From SURF-21 sp964462595 (GTDB taxonomy: Bacteria; Actinomycetota; Geothermincolia; Geothermincolales; RBG-13-55-18), in the NCBI GenBank assembly GCA_964462595.1, contig CAYWXM010000032.1, forward strand, positions 1-64,000: 64,000 bases of DNA. Reading direction: 5' to 3'. The translations under genes were made by a program, and so were the position numbers. The notes beneath the pieces were generated by a model. That model worked only from the letters and a program-made list of their open reading frames with translations, did no database searches and was not told the DNA's origin. Shown here piece after piece: positions 24,291 through 32,643 of the stretch; within the stretch, counting starts at the first letter, position 1; every line of letters begins with the position of its first letter.

Positions 24291-26825
24291 CTAATCTTTT
24301 TCCTTATCAATACTTGACTTAGTTCGTTCACATACCTGTTTTATTGTCTGTTCCGCATTTGGTTGATACACATCACCTGAAGAAGCATGCCTGATCATAA
24401 AACCCGCACTGCCCTTGTATTGAACGATTACATCGCCAAGCACGAAAACCGCCCTGCCCCTTGGCTCATGTCCCTTCTTTTCTGCAGGCGTTCCTGGAAC
24501 GATACTGAAATCCAAACCGGCCGCTTTTAATCCATCATAAAGACGCCATTCAGGCTCAGTTTCTAAAAATAGTCCTCTCAACTCTCTTGCTCTCTGTAGA
24601 GCAAGAAGTGATGTCCATCGATTACGTGAAAAGCGCACGCCTCTCCCATTTATACCCCGATTCTCAATAGATGGAGTAAGTTCCTTTATTTCGCCAAGAT
24701 AGTAGACCACCTGGAGTTCATCCTCTTTTCTTCCAAGTGCCCACGGTGTTGAGATATCCTTGCGCCTTAAAACGTCGATTCTTTCAACTGGCGCACAATA
24801 GGCAACAGCTCCAGGTTTGCGCAGCGAAGCAGGTAAATATATTGCTAACCAGCGAGTCAGGAACTGGAGTCTCTGTGTGTGGGTAAGAGGCGTATAATAG
24901 CGGCGCTCCTTCATTATCCAGTCCAAATGCACTTGTGCATCGGCTTTAAGGGTTCCTACCAATACCACCTCTTTTGACGCCTCCCGCCATGAACGCAACT
25001 TCTCATATGTGACATGAGGTATGGCTCGTTCCGCAATAGACCAACCGCTTTGACGTAATATGCCCCTAAGCCATTCCTCTACATGATCCATTTCAGTTGG
25101 AAGGAACGGTAATGCACCTATACCCAACCTCTCTAGCGATTTCCACAACCTACTCTTAGTAAATTCCCTATCTCTGTCCACGTATGGAAAAAGCGCTGCT
25201 CCTTCCACTACAGTTCTATTAAATCTATCCGATCGTGTTTCGTCATCATTTGTATCCTCGAGTATCGCATCACGATAACGATGTAATACATTTATTGCAT
25301 CTAGCGGTGGGCCTGGCGCTCCAAATTGTTCCAAATATTTCGCCGAATTATTAATCCTATATTTCGCGTCAAGGATGAGCCTAACCTCAGGCCATTCGGA
25401 ATCATGCAAAGCGATTACTATATCGGGTTTCTGTGGAAGTACATAGCTATCGCCGGAAAATGTAGGGTTATAGATAACCTCGATGCTTCGTGATTCATCT
25501 ATAACGAAAGGAATGCGTTGCGCTCGCCCTTTTTGCAGCTGCACCTGGATTCCATTCTGTTGAACTTTTAATATGCGCTCTACCGGCACCCTTACGCCTA
25601 ACACTTGAGCCAGCATCCTTACGATAGAAAGATAACACCAGTATTCATAAAGCGTGTGAATCTGTTTTAAAGAAAGTGACAAGCCGCCCCCACCAACCCT
25701 TAAGCCCAATCGTAGTTTAATGCAAGCGTGATAAGCTTCTCGATAGCCAGGTGCATTCTGCAGCTTCAGTGACACAAACCCTGGAGCCGGAAAACCCATA
25801 GCTGCTGCTATTGGCTCAATCGCCTCAAGCCTGCTGATTTGTTCTTTAAGGTTGCTTATTTCCTCTAGTGTATGGGCCCTCCTCGCAGGAATTTCAGCCC
25901 CTTCGGCAATTTCTACGCGCCTCTTCTCCTCTTCGTATATCTCAGCCAGTCTTTTTCTTACTTGTGCCAGTTGTGCCGCTATCCAACGGTGTTCCTGTGT
26001 GTCCAGCGTTGGCAGAGCGCGGTTTTCAGGAAGCTTGCTTCGCATGGCTAATCCATTTCGTGTAAGCACTCTTTGCCCAGCTCCCTTTCCTTGCATTACA
26101 TAGCGAAAGACCGCTGCATCAGGCTTTCGCAAGCGTTCAAGTCTGGTCGGCAACCTCTCTCTCGAGAGTTCCCTCTGAGGATGCTTCTCGATATAGCGTA
26201 AACCGCGTTCAAGATCGCCCATAATATTGCGAAGCAATAACAACCATTCCAACCTTGTGGGAATCGCTTCTCTTCTCGTGAAGCCCATTTGAAATGTTGA
26301 TTGAAGATATTCAAGCACAAGCGCAGTAACGATGCCCTGAAGATCTGCAAGGATTGCTTCGTAATCGGATGTATAGTCGAGTTTGCTTGGGAATACCTCT
26401 ATCTCAAAATCGAATTCAGGCCTACCCCCTATTAAGACATTAAACAGGCTCCTTCCTATTTGTCCGCCGAAGTTTATTACCCCGTATAGTGCCCTTCCTT
26501 GATCATCTTTGCTTAAGTCTCTTACGATCAAAGGATCGCGATGTCTCATCTCTATCTTTTCTGATACTTTGCTGCGCAGAAACACCTTATATTGGGTTTC
26601 TTCAAAGAGATGTGGGCCAATCTCGCTATCGACCATCTCCGAGACCTGAGGTTGGAAATTCTCATTAAGCCTTTTTACGCTTATTTCTGCGCCGACTCTG
26701 CGCAGCTTAACCGATAACCTGCCTGGAATATTGCTCATTTCAATCGGAAGGCTATCCGGCAGCGTGGCTAGGCTGCTCCAAATCAGCAATGATCTGTCTG
26801 TTTCTATGCGGAATAGCTCACCCAT
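24291..26825 (-). CDS. DUF2357 / PD-(D/E)XK protein, McrC-like partner
   Basis: This 844-residue protein has an N-terminal DUF2357-type region and, around residues 470-500, a nuclease-like core with QKPDIVIALHD and then VRLILDAKYRINN; the Asp...Asp-x-Lys spacing is that of PD-(D/E)XK enzymes. KQIHTLYEYWCYLSIVRML just before it is typical of McrC-like proteins. It is encoded 6 bases after the McrB-like GTPase/ATPase gene on the same strand, so the two probably work as a McrBC-like restriction complex in which this subunit cuts. A C-terminal region of about 250 residues is poorly characterised. AT-rich compared with the backbone. Confidence 0.75.
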   Translation of the reverse strand: MGELFRIETDRSLLIWSSLATLPDSLPIEMSNIPGRLSVKLRRVGAEISVKRLNENFQPQVSEMVDSEIGPHLFEETQYKVFLRSKVSEKIEMRHRDPLIVRDLSKDDQGRALYGVINFGGQIGRSLFNVLIGGRPEFDFEIEVFPSKLDYTSDYEAILADLQGIVTALVLEYLQSTFQMGFTRREAIPTRLEWLLLLRNIMGDLERGLRYIEKHPQRELSRERLPTRLERLRKPDAAVFRYVMQGKGAGQRVLTRNGLAMRSKLPENRALPTLDTQEHRWIAAQLAQVRKRLAEIYEEEKRRVEIAEGAEIPARRAHTLEEISNLKEQISRLEAIEPIAAAMGFPAPGFVSLKLQNAPGYREAYHACIKLRLGLRVGGGGLSLSLKQIHTLYEYWCYLSIVRMLAQVLGVRVPVERILKVQQNGIQVQLQKGRAQRIPFVIDESRSIEVIYNPTFSGDSYVLPQKPDIVIALHDSEWPEVRLILDAKYRINNSAKYLEQFGAPGPPLDAINVLHRYRDAILEDTNDDETRSDRFNRTVVEGAALFPYVDRDREFTKSRLWKSLERLGIGALPFLPTEMDHVEEWLRGILRQSGWSIAERAIPHVTYEKLRSWREASKEVVLVGTLKADAQVHLDWIMKERRYYTPLTHTQRLQFLTRWLAIYLPASLRKPGAVAYCAPVERIDVLRRKDISTPWALGRKEDELQVVYYLGEIKELTPSIENRGINGRGVRFSRNRWTSLLALQRARELRGLFLETEPEWRLYDGLKAAGLDFSIVPGTPAEKKGHEPRGRAVFVLGDVIVQYKGSAGFMIRHASSGDVYQPNAEQTIKQVCERTKSSIDKEKD

Positions 26826-26831
26826 GGTTGT

Positions 26832-28652
26832 TCACAACCAGTACGAAGTGTAACCCTCCGAAAGCAACCGTTCTAGCATCAAGCAAAGTTTAGCAGCCAA
26901 CCTTGGATACTGGCTGTCGACAATCGCTGATGGTCTCCCTGTGCTGTTCCAATCATTCAAGAACTGACGCGCTTCATCTTCAAGCTTGAACGGCTCACCA
27001 CCACTAGCCCATCCAAGCAGACCAAACACTACTCGGTTTATTGCTTCGCTGCCCCCTATTATTCTAGGCAATATCTTCATTTGTAGGACGAGGTCTAGCG
27101 GATCCACCCCGTTTCCTTCCAAATCTCTAAATGAATTAATAATCTCCATGCTGTGTAACAAGAACAGAGCAACCTCATCCCTGGTCCTGTATCCAACCTG
27201 CAATTGTGCAGGAGACAATAGCCTGTTAATCGCCTGCAGAGCGGTAATGGCACGCTCAACCTCTGATCTCTCTTTCTCCTTAAGATCCCCTAAATCTGAA
27301 AGCATGATTGCACGCGGATACCAGAACCCTATAGGCCATGTAGTTGCTCTTACAGCCTCAGATTGTTGTGAATTCTCCCATTTATCAAGATAGATTTCAG
27401 ATAGCTCAATCGTGAAAGCTCGGTCCAAGACTTTACGGCTGAACCCATGTGCGCTTTCATCCATATTAACTGTGCCTACCAGAGCCAAATTGGGTGGAAT
27501 GACAACCTCCCCCCATTCGGCCTCCTCTTCCTTCAATGTCTGCCCGAGAAGCTGAATGCTTGCATACCCACCATTCGTTTCTGGCCGGCGGTCTTCAATT
27601 CTACTTAGAACTTCAGCGAAATACTGCTCCACTCGCGCCAAATTCATTTCATCTATAATACAGACCCAATAACGATCTCCATTCTCCATTGCCTCACGCG
27701 CTATCTCGAGCACCGGACCTGGGCGAAAATCTCCTTGGAGGTCTGTATAACCAAGTACATCTGAACTGTCGGTCCAATCAGGCCTGACGGAGACTAGCCT
27801 ACTTACGCCTGCCGTTGCATCAGCAACGAGTCTCGGTAGCTTGGATTTTCCTGTTCCAGTTATGCCGGCAAGGATTATAAATGGCTTGGTCCGAAGAGCA
27901 GTAATATACTGAGCAACCTGCCAGGGCTCGTAAATGAACCCACGATTATTAATGTAAGCGATAAGGTCCTCCAGGGATTGTTGTTTATCGAATCCAGGTT
28001 TTAGTGGTTCAACATCCTCGTCTTTAAAGCTTTCCACCGGCACCTCCAGCTGTCTTGATTCCAGATACCCATCGTAAACATCTAGTAAGTAGTCAATATC
28101 CGCGATGATTTCTTCGTCTCGTGGCACCGAGCCTTTTTCGTATAGCTTATATGCAACCGTTGAATACTCGTATTCCTTCCCCAAGCCTTTCGCAGCATGC
28201 AAAGAAATGCCGAAGTCTAACAGAAAGCCATTTGCTTCAGCATCAACACAGAATTCTTGGAGCTTTCGGGCGCGTTCTCTGAGGATTCTTCTAGCTTCTA
28301 TGGTTCCGTGGGTTTTCTTTAGTGTCGTCACGCCCTGATTGAATGTCAGATATACGCCTCCCATATCCTCTTGAAACAAGAAGACTGGATATACTCCATT
28401 CTGAGTCGTCTTTGTCTCCCTTTCGTCCAAGAACGTAATCCACGGTATACTTGCCCAATTCCCTTGCCCCACGCTCCAATTCACTCGTAATGTGGGGCGG
28501 CTCTTTACCGAAGGGAGTTCAGATAATATTTCGCCGAGCTCTCTGAACTTCATCGAAACTGGCTGGCTTGAATTGAAAGCAGAGTTACTCCTGGATTCTA
28601 AATAATTTTGAAGAATCCATACGATGTCCTCGCTAATTCCCATCTCTTGCAA
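26832..28652 (-). CDS. McrB-like AAA+ protein with DUF3578 N-terminal domain
   Basis: This protein has 606 residues. The N-terminal region (about 45-135) matches the MrcB-type DUF3578 domain (VNWSVGQGNWASIPWITFLD, then YPVFLFQEDMGGVYLTFNQG), thought to recognise modified DNA. An AAA_5-type motor follows with Walker A GITGTGKSKL at residues 263-272, Walker B region VCIIDEMNLARVEQYFAEVL, and sensor-like TVNMDESAHGFSRKVLDRAF. This is the architecture of McrB, the nucleotide-driven subunit of Type IV restriction. It is followed directly by the DUF2357 nuclease partner. The methyl mark or base it senses cannot be told from sequence. Confidence 0.8.
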   Translation of the reverse strand: MQEMGISEDIVWILQNYLESRSNSAFNSSQPVSMKFRELGEILSELPSVKSRPTLRVNWSVGQGNWASIPWITFLDERETKTTQNGVYPVFLFQEDMGGVYLTFNQGVTTLKKTHGTIEARRILRERARKLQEFCVDAEANGFLLDFGISLHAAKGLGKEYEYSTVAYKLYEKGSVPRDEEIIADIDYLLDVYDGYLESRQLEVPVESFKDEDVEPLKPGFDKQQSLEDLIAYINNRGFIYEPWQVAQYITALRTKPFIILAGITGTGKSKLPRLVADATAGVSRLVSVRPDWTDSSDVLGYTDLQGDFRPGPVLEIAREAMENGDRYWVCIIDEMNLARVEQYFAEVLSRIEDRRPETNGGYASIQLLGQTLKEEEAEWGEVVIPPNLALVGTVNMDESAHGFSRKVLDRAFTIELSEIYLDKWENSQQSEAVRATTWPIGFWYPRAIMLSDLGDLKEKERSEVERAITALQAINRLLSPAQLQVGYRTRDEVALFLLHSMEIINSFRDLEGNGVDPLDLVLQMKILPRIIGGSEAINRVVFGLLGWASGGEPFKLEDEARQFLNDWNSTGRPSAIVDSQYPRLAAKLCLMLERLLSEGYTSYWL

Positions 28653-28866
28653 CCCCTCCTCATGATATTTTTCTGGCAGCCCTGCTGATTACAATTCTAT
28701 CATTCCTGCAATCGCATATTGGGGAGTCATGTGGAATGTGTAGGCGCTGACCTTTTGCTTAAAGATTTAGCAACGCGCTTGGACCATTATCAACAAGGGC
28801 TCAATCATCGCTCGATTGAAGTATTACTTGTAACCACTTCGAGGCTGATATCTCTGAGGTGCGGGA

Positions 28867-29517
28867 ATGAGAATCGCGAAACAGACTGAAGACAGGATGG
28901 TGATCAAGGGCGATACCCGCCGGATAAAGAGGAACATCATATACGGCGCGATCATTGCCGCCGTCTTCATCGTCCCCATCATCATCTTTGCCTTCACGGA
29001 AAGCCTTAATATCACCAACATCACAGATATCATAAAAGGCCTCGTCTTCCCTGTTGTCGTCCTCGTTGGGGTATCTGCCGTTCTCTACAGGGAGAGCACT
29101 CGCGTCGTTATCGACAAGGCTAAGGACCGCCTGTCGGTCAAGTTACCTCTTAACAGGATTATATCCGGGGCTTATCCACTCAAGGCCGTGAGCGAAGTAA
29201 GGCTCAGGCATCACGGTAATCCCTATTATTTCCCTAAGTTGAGCATTTTGCTGAATAACGATGAGGAGATCATTCTGAGCAGTGACGTGATGATTAGCAT
29301 GCTCAAGCCGGGCTATCTATTCAAGGCGCCGCCCCTCTACGGGCATGTTATCAGGGAGCAGCAGCTTGCGATGGATATCGCCATATTCATGGGCGTTCCT
29401 TTTCGTGAGATAAAAGGCGGAGAGGTGACCTTCGGCCTGGACCAGGCGGACAAGGATGCGACCTGTTCGGAAGAAGCTGAAGAGAAGGAAGGGAAGGTTG
29501 ACGATCAGGAAGGGTAA
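28867..29517 (+). CDS. Membrane protein, two predicted helices and soluble C-terminal domain
   Basis: This 216-residue protein has two hydrophobic segments near residues 24-43 and 56-77, then a mostly beta-type domain (about 80-190) that could resemble a bacterial PH domain, and an acidic tail. No family signature is recognised. It is the only plus-strand gene in this part of the island and has no partner gene. Start ATG 28867 follows GAGGTGCGGGA. Function unknown. Confidence 0.6.
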   Translation: MRIAKQTEDRMVIKGDTRRIKRNIIYGAIIAAVFIVPIIIFAFTESLNITNITDIIKGLVFPVVVLVGVSAVLYRESTRVVIDKAKDRLSVKLPLNRIISGAYPLKAVSEVRLRHHGNPYYFPKLSILLNNDEEIILSSDVMISMLKPGYLFKAPPLYGHVIREQQLAMDIAIFMGVPFREIKGGEVTFGLDQADKDATCSEEAEEKEGKVDDQEG

Positions 29518-29593
29518 CGGAGTTCTCCATGCTCTTCTGGCAGATTGGATGGAGGTGCTGCCTCTCTGAATACTCGAGATGCTCAGAGATTCC

Positions 29594-29815
29594 TCAGTAC
29601 ATGAATATAACGATGTAGAGCACCGCCAAGCCACAGATGAGATTCAGTGACGCGACAACAGCGAGAGCCAAGCGCCAGCTTCTTTCAGTTTTCCTGTTTA
29701 TTGCCCATACACCAGTGAAAATCAGAAGGAACAGATTTCTTCCAGGTGATTTCTTCTGGAACCTCTCATAGTTGGGTCGAATATAGAAGAAGACTATTGG
29801 CGCCACAACAACCAT
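29594..29815 (-). CDS. Small membrane protein
   Basis: This protein has 73 residues with hydrophobic stretches at the N-terminus (VVVAPIVFFYI) and at the C-terminus (LALAVVASLNLICGLAVLYI), a basic middle and no ribosome binding site that I can find at the ATG. The composition fits a real two-helix membrane peptide, but no family is recognised. Moderate to low confidence that it is expressed. Confidence 0.35.
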   Translation of the reverse strand: MVVVAPIVFFYIRPNYERFQKKSPGRNLFLLIFTGVWAINRKTERSWRLALAVVASLNLICGLAVLYIVIFMY

Positions 29816-30002
29816 TAAAAGATTGCGACAATAGCAAGTATTATTCGGTCCGCGCTCATATTGTTATTCCTAAACGTTCGAGCAGCCAGCTTTTTCTCTT
29901 TTGCTGGTCCTCGCACATATCCCAATCAGAGGATCTCCATGGGGCGGGATGGTGATCAGAAGCCTCCTTAAATAGATTGGAGTTAAAATGTCTCCTAGCC
30001 TA

Positions 30003-30413
30003 CTAGGATGTTGGTATTTGTTTTTCCGCCCATGAGAAGAATCGTTCAACCCGTTTCATTATGTCAGTCGACTCCTTTGCGGTACAGCTACGTGCCTCAT
30101 ATTCAACTATGCCTTTGAGCCTAAGTATCGCCTGCATCTGCCTGGCAGCCTTTGAGGCTTCCTCGGAATCTACAGTCTCCTCTAAATAGCCATGGGCTTG
30201 GTTGTGATCCTGGCCGATAAAATATTCTCCAGCGTACCTGATAGTCACTGCATTTGCCATCAGGATAACAGCATGAACGGCATTTGATACGGCTGCATCC
30301 CATAGGCTGGCATCATGTGATAATTCCATTGCCTTGCGAAACTGAAATGCCTTTTCCTTGAACTTCTTGGCCTCAGCCTGCGTAGCTTTAGCTGTTCTCT
30401 GCTTCCTCACCAA
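30003..30413 (-). CDS. HEPN domain protein (putative toxin of HEPN/MNT pair)
   Basis: This 136-residue helical protein of the HEPN type follows directly (2-base gap) on a nucleotidyltransferase gene, the classic order of MNT/HEPN toxin-antitoxin modules. Segments AVSNAVHAVILMANAVTIRY and AHGYLEETVDSEEAS fit HEPN helices. The usual RNase motif R-x4-6-H is not clear in my reading, so toxic RNase activity is uncertain. In such pairs the transferase adds AMP groups to the HEPN protein and silences it. Confidence 0.65.
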   Translation of the reverse strand: MVRKQRTAKATQAEAKKFKEKAFQFRKAMELSHDASLWDAAVSNAVHAVILMANAVTIRYAGEYFIGQDHNQAHGYLEETVDSEEASKAARQMQAILRLKGIVEYEARSCTAKESTDIMKRVERFFSWAEKQIPTS

Positions 30414-30415
30414 GG

Positions 30416-31018
30416 TTATTGCTCCTTTCCATAGAGGAGCTTCCCTTCTGAAAGGATTTCTCTGGCCAATGGGTGCTCTCTTTGCTTCAATCGCTCGAGC
30501 TCATCGCAGGTATACAAGAGAATGTTCGTCCCGATGCGGTAGAGCCTGTACGCCTCCCTCTCGTTTTCTGCGATGACTTCCTCCACCTTTTCCTTGTCTG
30601 TCCCAGCCTTCAGGATCAGCGCCAGGTCGATATCGCTTGCTGGTGTATCTTCACCGCGTGCCACACTGCCAAAAACGTAAACGCTGATGATACACTGCTT
30701 GATGCCTTTGCCCAGAATCCCAACGAGATCATCGAGCAAGCTGGCTTCTTTCTCGAAAAGTGGCCTTAACAAGTCCTTGTAAAGAACGGTATCATCAGGT
30801 ATCTCATAGACAGAGCTTCTTCCGACTGTCTTGCGTGATATTGCGCCCATATCCGCCAACGAATCCAGTGCCCTGATACAGGTTGCATGATTCATATCGA
30901 GCTCTCTTGCTATCCCCCTGCCAGTAATAACCCTGGATGGGAATAGAACCAAGTGCCTGAGAATGCGCACATTGTTCTTGTTGTGGAAAATATCATTTAA
31001 TGGATTGTTCGTTCTCAT
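30416..31018 (-). CDS. HTH-fused minimal nucleotidyltransferase (MNT antitoxin)
   Basis: The 200-residue protein, read from ATG 31018, joins an N-terminal winged-helix DNA-binding domain (about residues 10-80; LRHLVLFPSRVITGRGIARE) to a C-terminal nucleotidyltransferase domain with GSVARGED (from residue 117) and SDIDLAL (DID at 129-131). ATG 31018 follows GGGTGATCTG and lies downstream of a 36-bp palindrome, whereas an ATG at 31066 would begin beyond it; I prefer 31018. The HTH suggests autorepression through that palindrome. Partner: the HEPN gene just downstream. Confidence 0.75.
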   Translation of the reverse strand: MRTNNPLNDIFHNKNNVRILRHLVLFPSRVITGRGIARELDMNHATCIRALDSLADMGAISRKTVGRSSVYEIPDDTVLYKDLLRPLFEKEASLLDDLVGILGKGIKQCIISVYVFGSVARGEDTPASDIDLALILKAGTDKEKVEEVIAENEREAYRLYRIGTNILLYTCDELERLKQREHPLAREILSEGKLLYGKEQ

Positions 31019-31028
31019 CAGATCACCC

Positions 31029-31064
31029 GTATAATATACTATACATATGTATAAATTATTATAC
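31029..31064. promoter_or_regulatory. 36-bp near-perfect palindrome, likely MNT/HEPN operator
   Basis: Outer arms GTATAATA (31029-31036) and TATTATAC (31057-31064) and an inner palindrome TATACATATGTATA (31040-31053) share the same centre at 31046.5. Overall 15 of 18 base pairs match. It sits 11 bases upstream of the HTH-MNT start, at promoter distance, so binding of the HTH protein here would block its own transcription. Confidence 0.65.
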
Positions 31065-31139
31065 ATTTACAAACTGACGTTTTCAATGACCAAGAGAGTG
31101 AATATTTGGAGCAACCACGGGGGGCGAATGGTAATCGAG

Positions 31140-31217
31140 CTAGCCTTCCTTGTCGATTATTTCCTGTATTTTGTCTCTTAACGGTGTTATATATTCAATA
31201 ATATCCCTGTCTCTCAT
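31140..31217 (-). CDS. Short coupled open frame after MNT (possible truncated partner)
   Basis: The 25-residue frame MRDRDIIEYITPLRDKIQEI... starts at ATG 31217, overlapping the TGA of the MNT gene as ATGA. Such overlap is usual for MNT and its HEPN partner, but this product is far too short for a HEPN domain. It may be a truncated partner or a chance frame. Confidence 0.3.
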   Translation of the reverse strand: MRDRDIIEYITPLRDKIQEIIDKEG

Positions 31218-31507
31218 ACCGTTACCAACTCACTCAAGATGTTCTTACCGATATGGGGCTTCAAGGCCTTCCTGGAAACCAGGTCTACTTTTGATCCGAG
31301 AACGTCCGAAAGATGGTCTTCAAGGTCAATGAACTTGAAAAACCCAATAGGTTCGGAGAATTCAACAAGAATATCTATATCGCTTGCCTCAACCTGCTCC
31401 CCTCTTGCAAACGAGCCGAAGATCCCTATCTCCTTGACCTTGAATTTTTCTGCTAGAAATGGCTTCTGCTCCAGCAATTTCGCTTTTATATCCTCTACTC
31501 CACCCAT
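31214..31507 (-). CDS. Minimal nucleotidyltransferase (MNT) antitoxin-type protein
   Basis: The 97-residue protein, read from ATG 31507 (GGAG six bases upstream; an ATG at 31534 is possible), is a stand-alone nucleotidyltransferase domain with GSFARGEQVEASDIDILVEF, giving the Gly-Ser and Asp-x-Asp catalytic motifs. Family members usually pair with a HEPN/DUF86 toxin. Here only a 25-codon frame follows, so the module may have lost its toxin. It is distinct in sequence from the HTH-fused MNT just downstream. Confidence 0.7.
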   Translation of the reverse strand: MGGVEDIKAKLLEQKPFLAEKFKVKEIGIFGSFARGEQVEASDIDILVEFSEPIGFFKFIDLEDHLSDVLGSKVDLVSRKALKPHIGKNILSELVTV

Positions 31508-31796
31508 CACAATCTCCATCCGTGTCATACCCATCTATATGGTAAATTATAGCTTATGCTGATGACCTTGACTTAACTGGACCGCAGGAGGAGCCCTGGT
31601 CGTTTTCATTCTCAGCCCTTCGTCTTTCACCTCTTTCGTGGTCTTTATCCCCTATCATGTCCTTCAGAAGATATCTCTTCTGATCCCAACTATCAACGCG
31701 CGCAAGCCTGCATTTCCCGATTAAAACCCTGCATTGCGCGATCAGTGATAGCATATATCAGAGAGAGCCAGAACCTGGGATTTGGAGGTGTTTGAA

Positions 31797-32237
31797 GTGG
31801 GCAAAAAGAAGCCGCTGAAAGTAGACATCGGCGAGCTGACAGCGGCAATGAACTACGGCAATTATGATATGGAGTACTACCTGGACATGGATACGGGAGA
31901 AGTCATACCCATATGCGACGATTACAGGTGCATGGAGGAATTGGCGGAGGTCTTTGAGGCAATTGAAAACGAGTCGGAACGATATTTGTACATAGATAAG
32001 GTGGAATCCTGGGATGCCTACCGTGATATGGAAAGATTCATCTTAACCGTCAAGGACGAGAGGCTGAAGAAGCTTCTTATCGTGGCTATCGACGGGAAGG
32101 GCGCTTTCTCCCGTTTCAGGAAAGTCATCTGTGAGTACCCGGAAGAAAATGACCGGTGGTTTGCCTTGAAAAGCGAAAAGGACAAGCGGAGAGCACTGGA
32201 ATTCCTCGACGCAATCGGTGTCGAGCCCGTTGAATAG
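31797..32237 (+). CDS. UPF0158 family protein
   Basis: The 146-residue protein, read from GTG 31797 with GGAGGTG eight bases upstream, resembles UPF0158: EYYLDMDTGEVIPI near residue 27, RYLYIDKVESWDAYRDMERF in the middle, and DGKGAFSRFRKVI followed by DRWFALKSEKDKRRALEFLD. The family has no assigned function. It stands alone inside the toxin-antitoxin-rich island, and no regulatory site was recognised. Confidence 0.7.
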   Translation: MGKKKPLKVDIGELTAAMNYGNYDMEYYLDMDTGEVIPICDDYRCMEELAEVFEAIENESERYLYIDKVESWDAYRDMERFILTVKDERLKKLLIVAIDGKGAFSRFRKVICEYPEENDRWFALKSEKDKRRALEFLDAIGVEPVE

Positions 32238-32286
32238 TCGTGTGGCTGCACTACCCGGCGACACTTTTCATCCATGCTTTTGTGAT

Positions 32287-32308
32287 TGTCAGCCCCCGGG
32301 GGCTGACA
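32287..32308. terminator. Perfect 22-bp palindrome
   Basis: TGTCAGCCCCC at 32287-32297 is followed at once by its reverse complement GGGGGCTGACA to 32308, 49 bases after the UPF0158 stop codon. It could act as a terminator for that gene, although the loop must form by opening central pairs and only a loose T-rich run follows. It may instead be a protein-binding site. Confidence 0.4.
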
Positions 32309-32325
32309 GAGTTGTCTTACTTTTT

Positions 32326-32363
32326 ATGACTTATTCAGTCATGCTATAGTAAGACTTAGTCAT
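32326..32363. promoter_or_regulatory. Candidate operator of the VapBC-type pair
   Basis: ATGACT (32326-32331) and AGTCAT (32337-32342) form an inverted repeat with a 5-base spacer; a second AGTCAT follows at 32358-32363 within GACTTAGTC. This is just upstream of the ribbon-helix-helix antitoxin gene, where such proteins autoregulate by binding repeated half-sites. Confidence 0.45.
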
Positions 32364-32383
32364 ACGCGCGAAGGGAGGGCGTG

Positions 32384-32641
32384 ATGTCAAGGACGACAAG
32401 GACCATCACCATATCTCTTCCACCCCGCCTGCACGAGGAAGTCGAAAGGCTGGCACGTGAAGAGAACAAGACCAAGAGCGAGCTGTTCAGGGACATGATC
32501 AAGGTATACGGGGATTACCTGGACGAGAAGCGCGTGCTGCGACTCAGGCGTTTGGGCAAGGAAAGCGCAAAGAAATACGATATCCGTTCCGAGGAAGACA
32601 TCGTCAAGCTGGTACACGAAGCACGAGGCATAAAGGAATAG
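32384..32641 (+). CDS. Ribbon-helix-helix (CopG-type) antitoxin
   Basis: This 85-residue protein has an N-terminal ribbon-helix-helix motif (RTITISLPPRLHEEVERLAR, then ENKTKSELFRDMI) that binds DNA as a dimer, and a C-terminal charged part that would contact the toxin. ATG 32384 follows GGGAGG; a GTG three bases earlier is also possible. It is separated by two bases from a PIN-domain gene, giving a VapBC-like toxin-antitoxin operon. Confidence 0.8.
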   Translation: MSRTTRTITISLPPRLHEEVERLAREENKTKSELFRDMIKVYGDYLDEKRVLRLRRLGKESAKKYDIRSEEDIVKLVHEARGIKE

Positions 32642-32643
32642 CC

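Noticed and set aside
31554..31754. 66-codon minus-strand frame upstream of the second MNT gene
   Set aside because: No ribosome site, no recognisable motif, and charged low-complexity composition.
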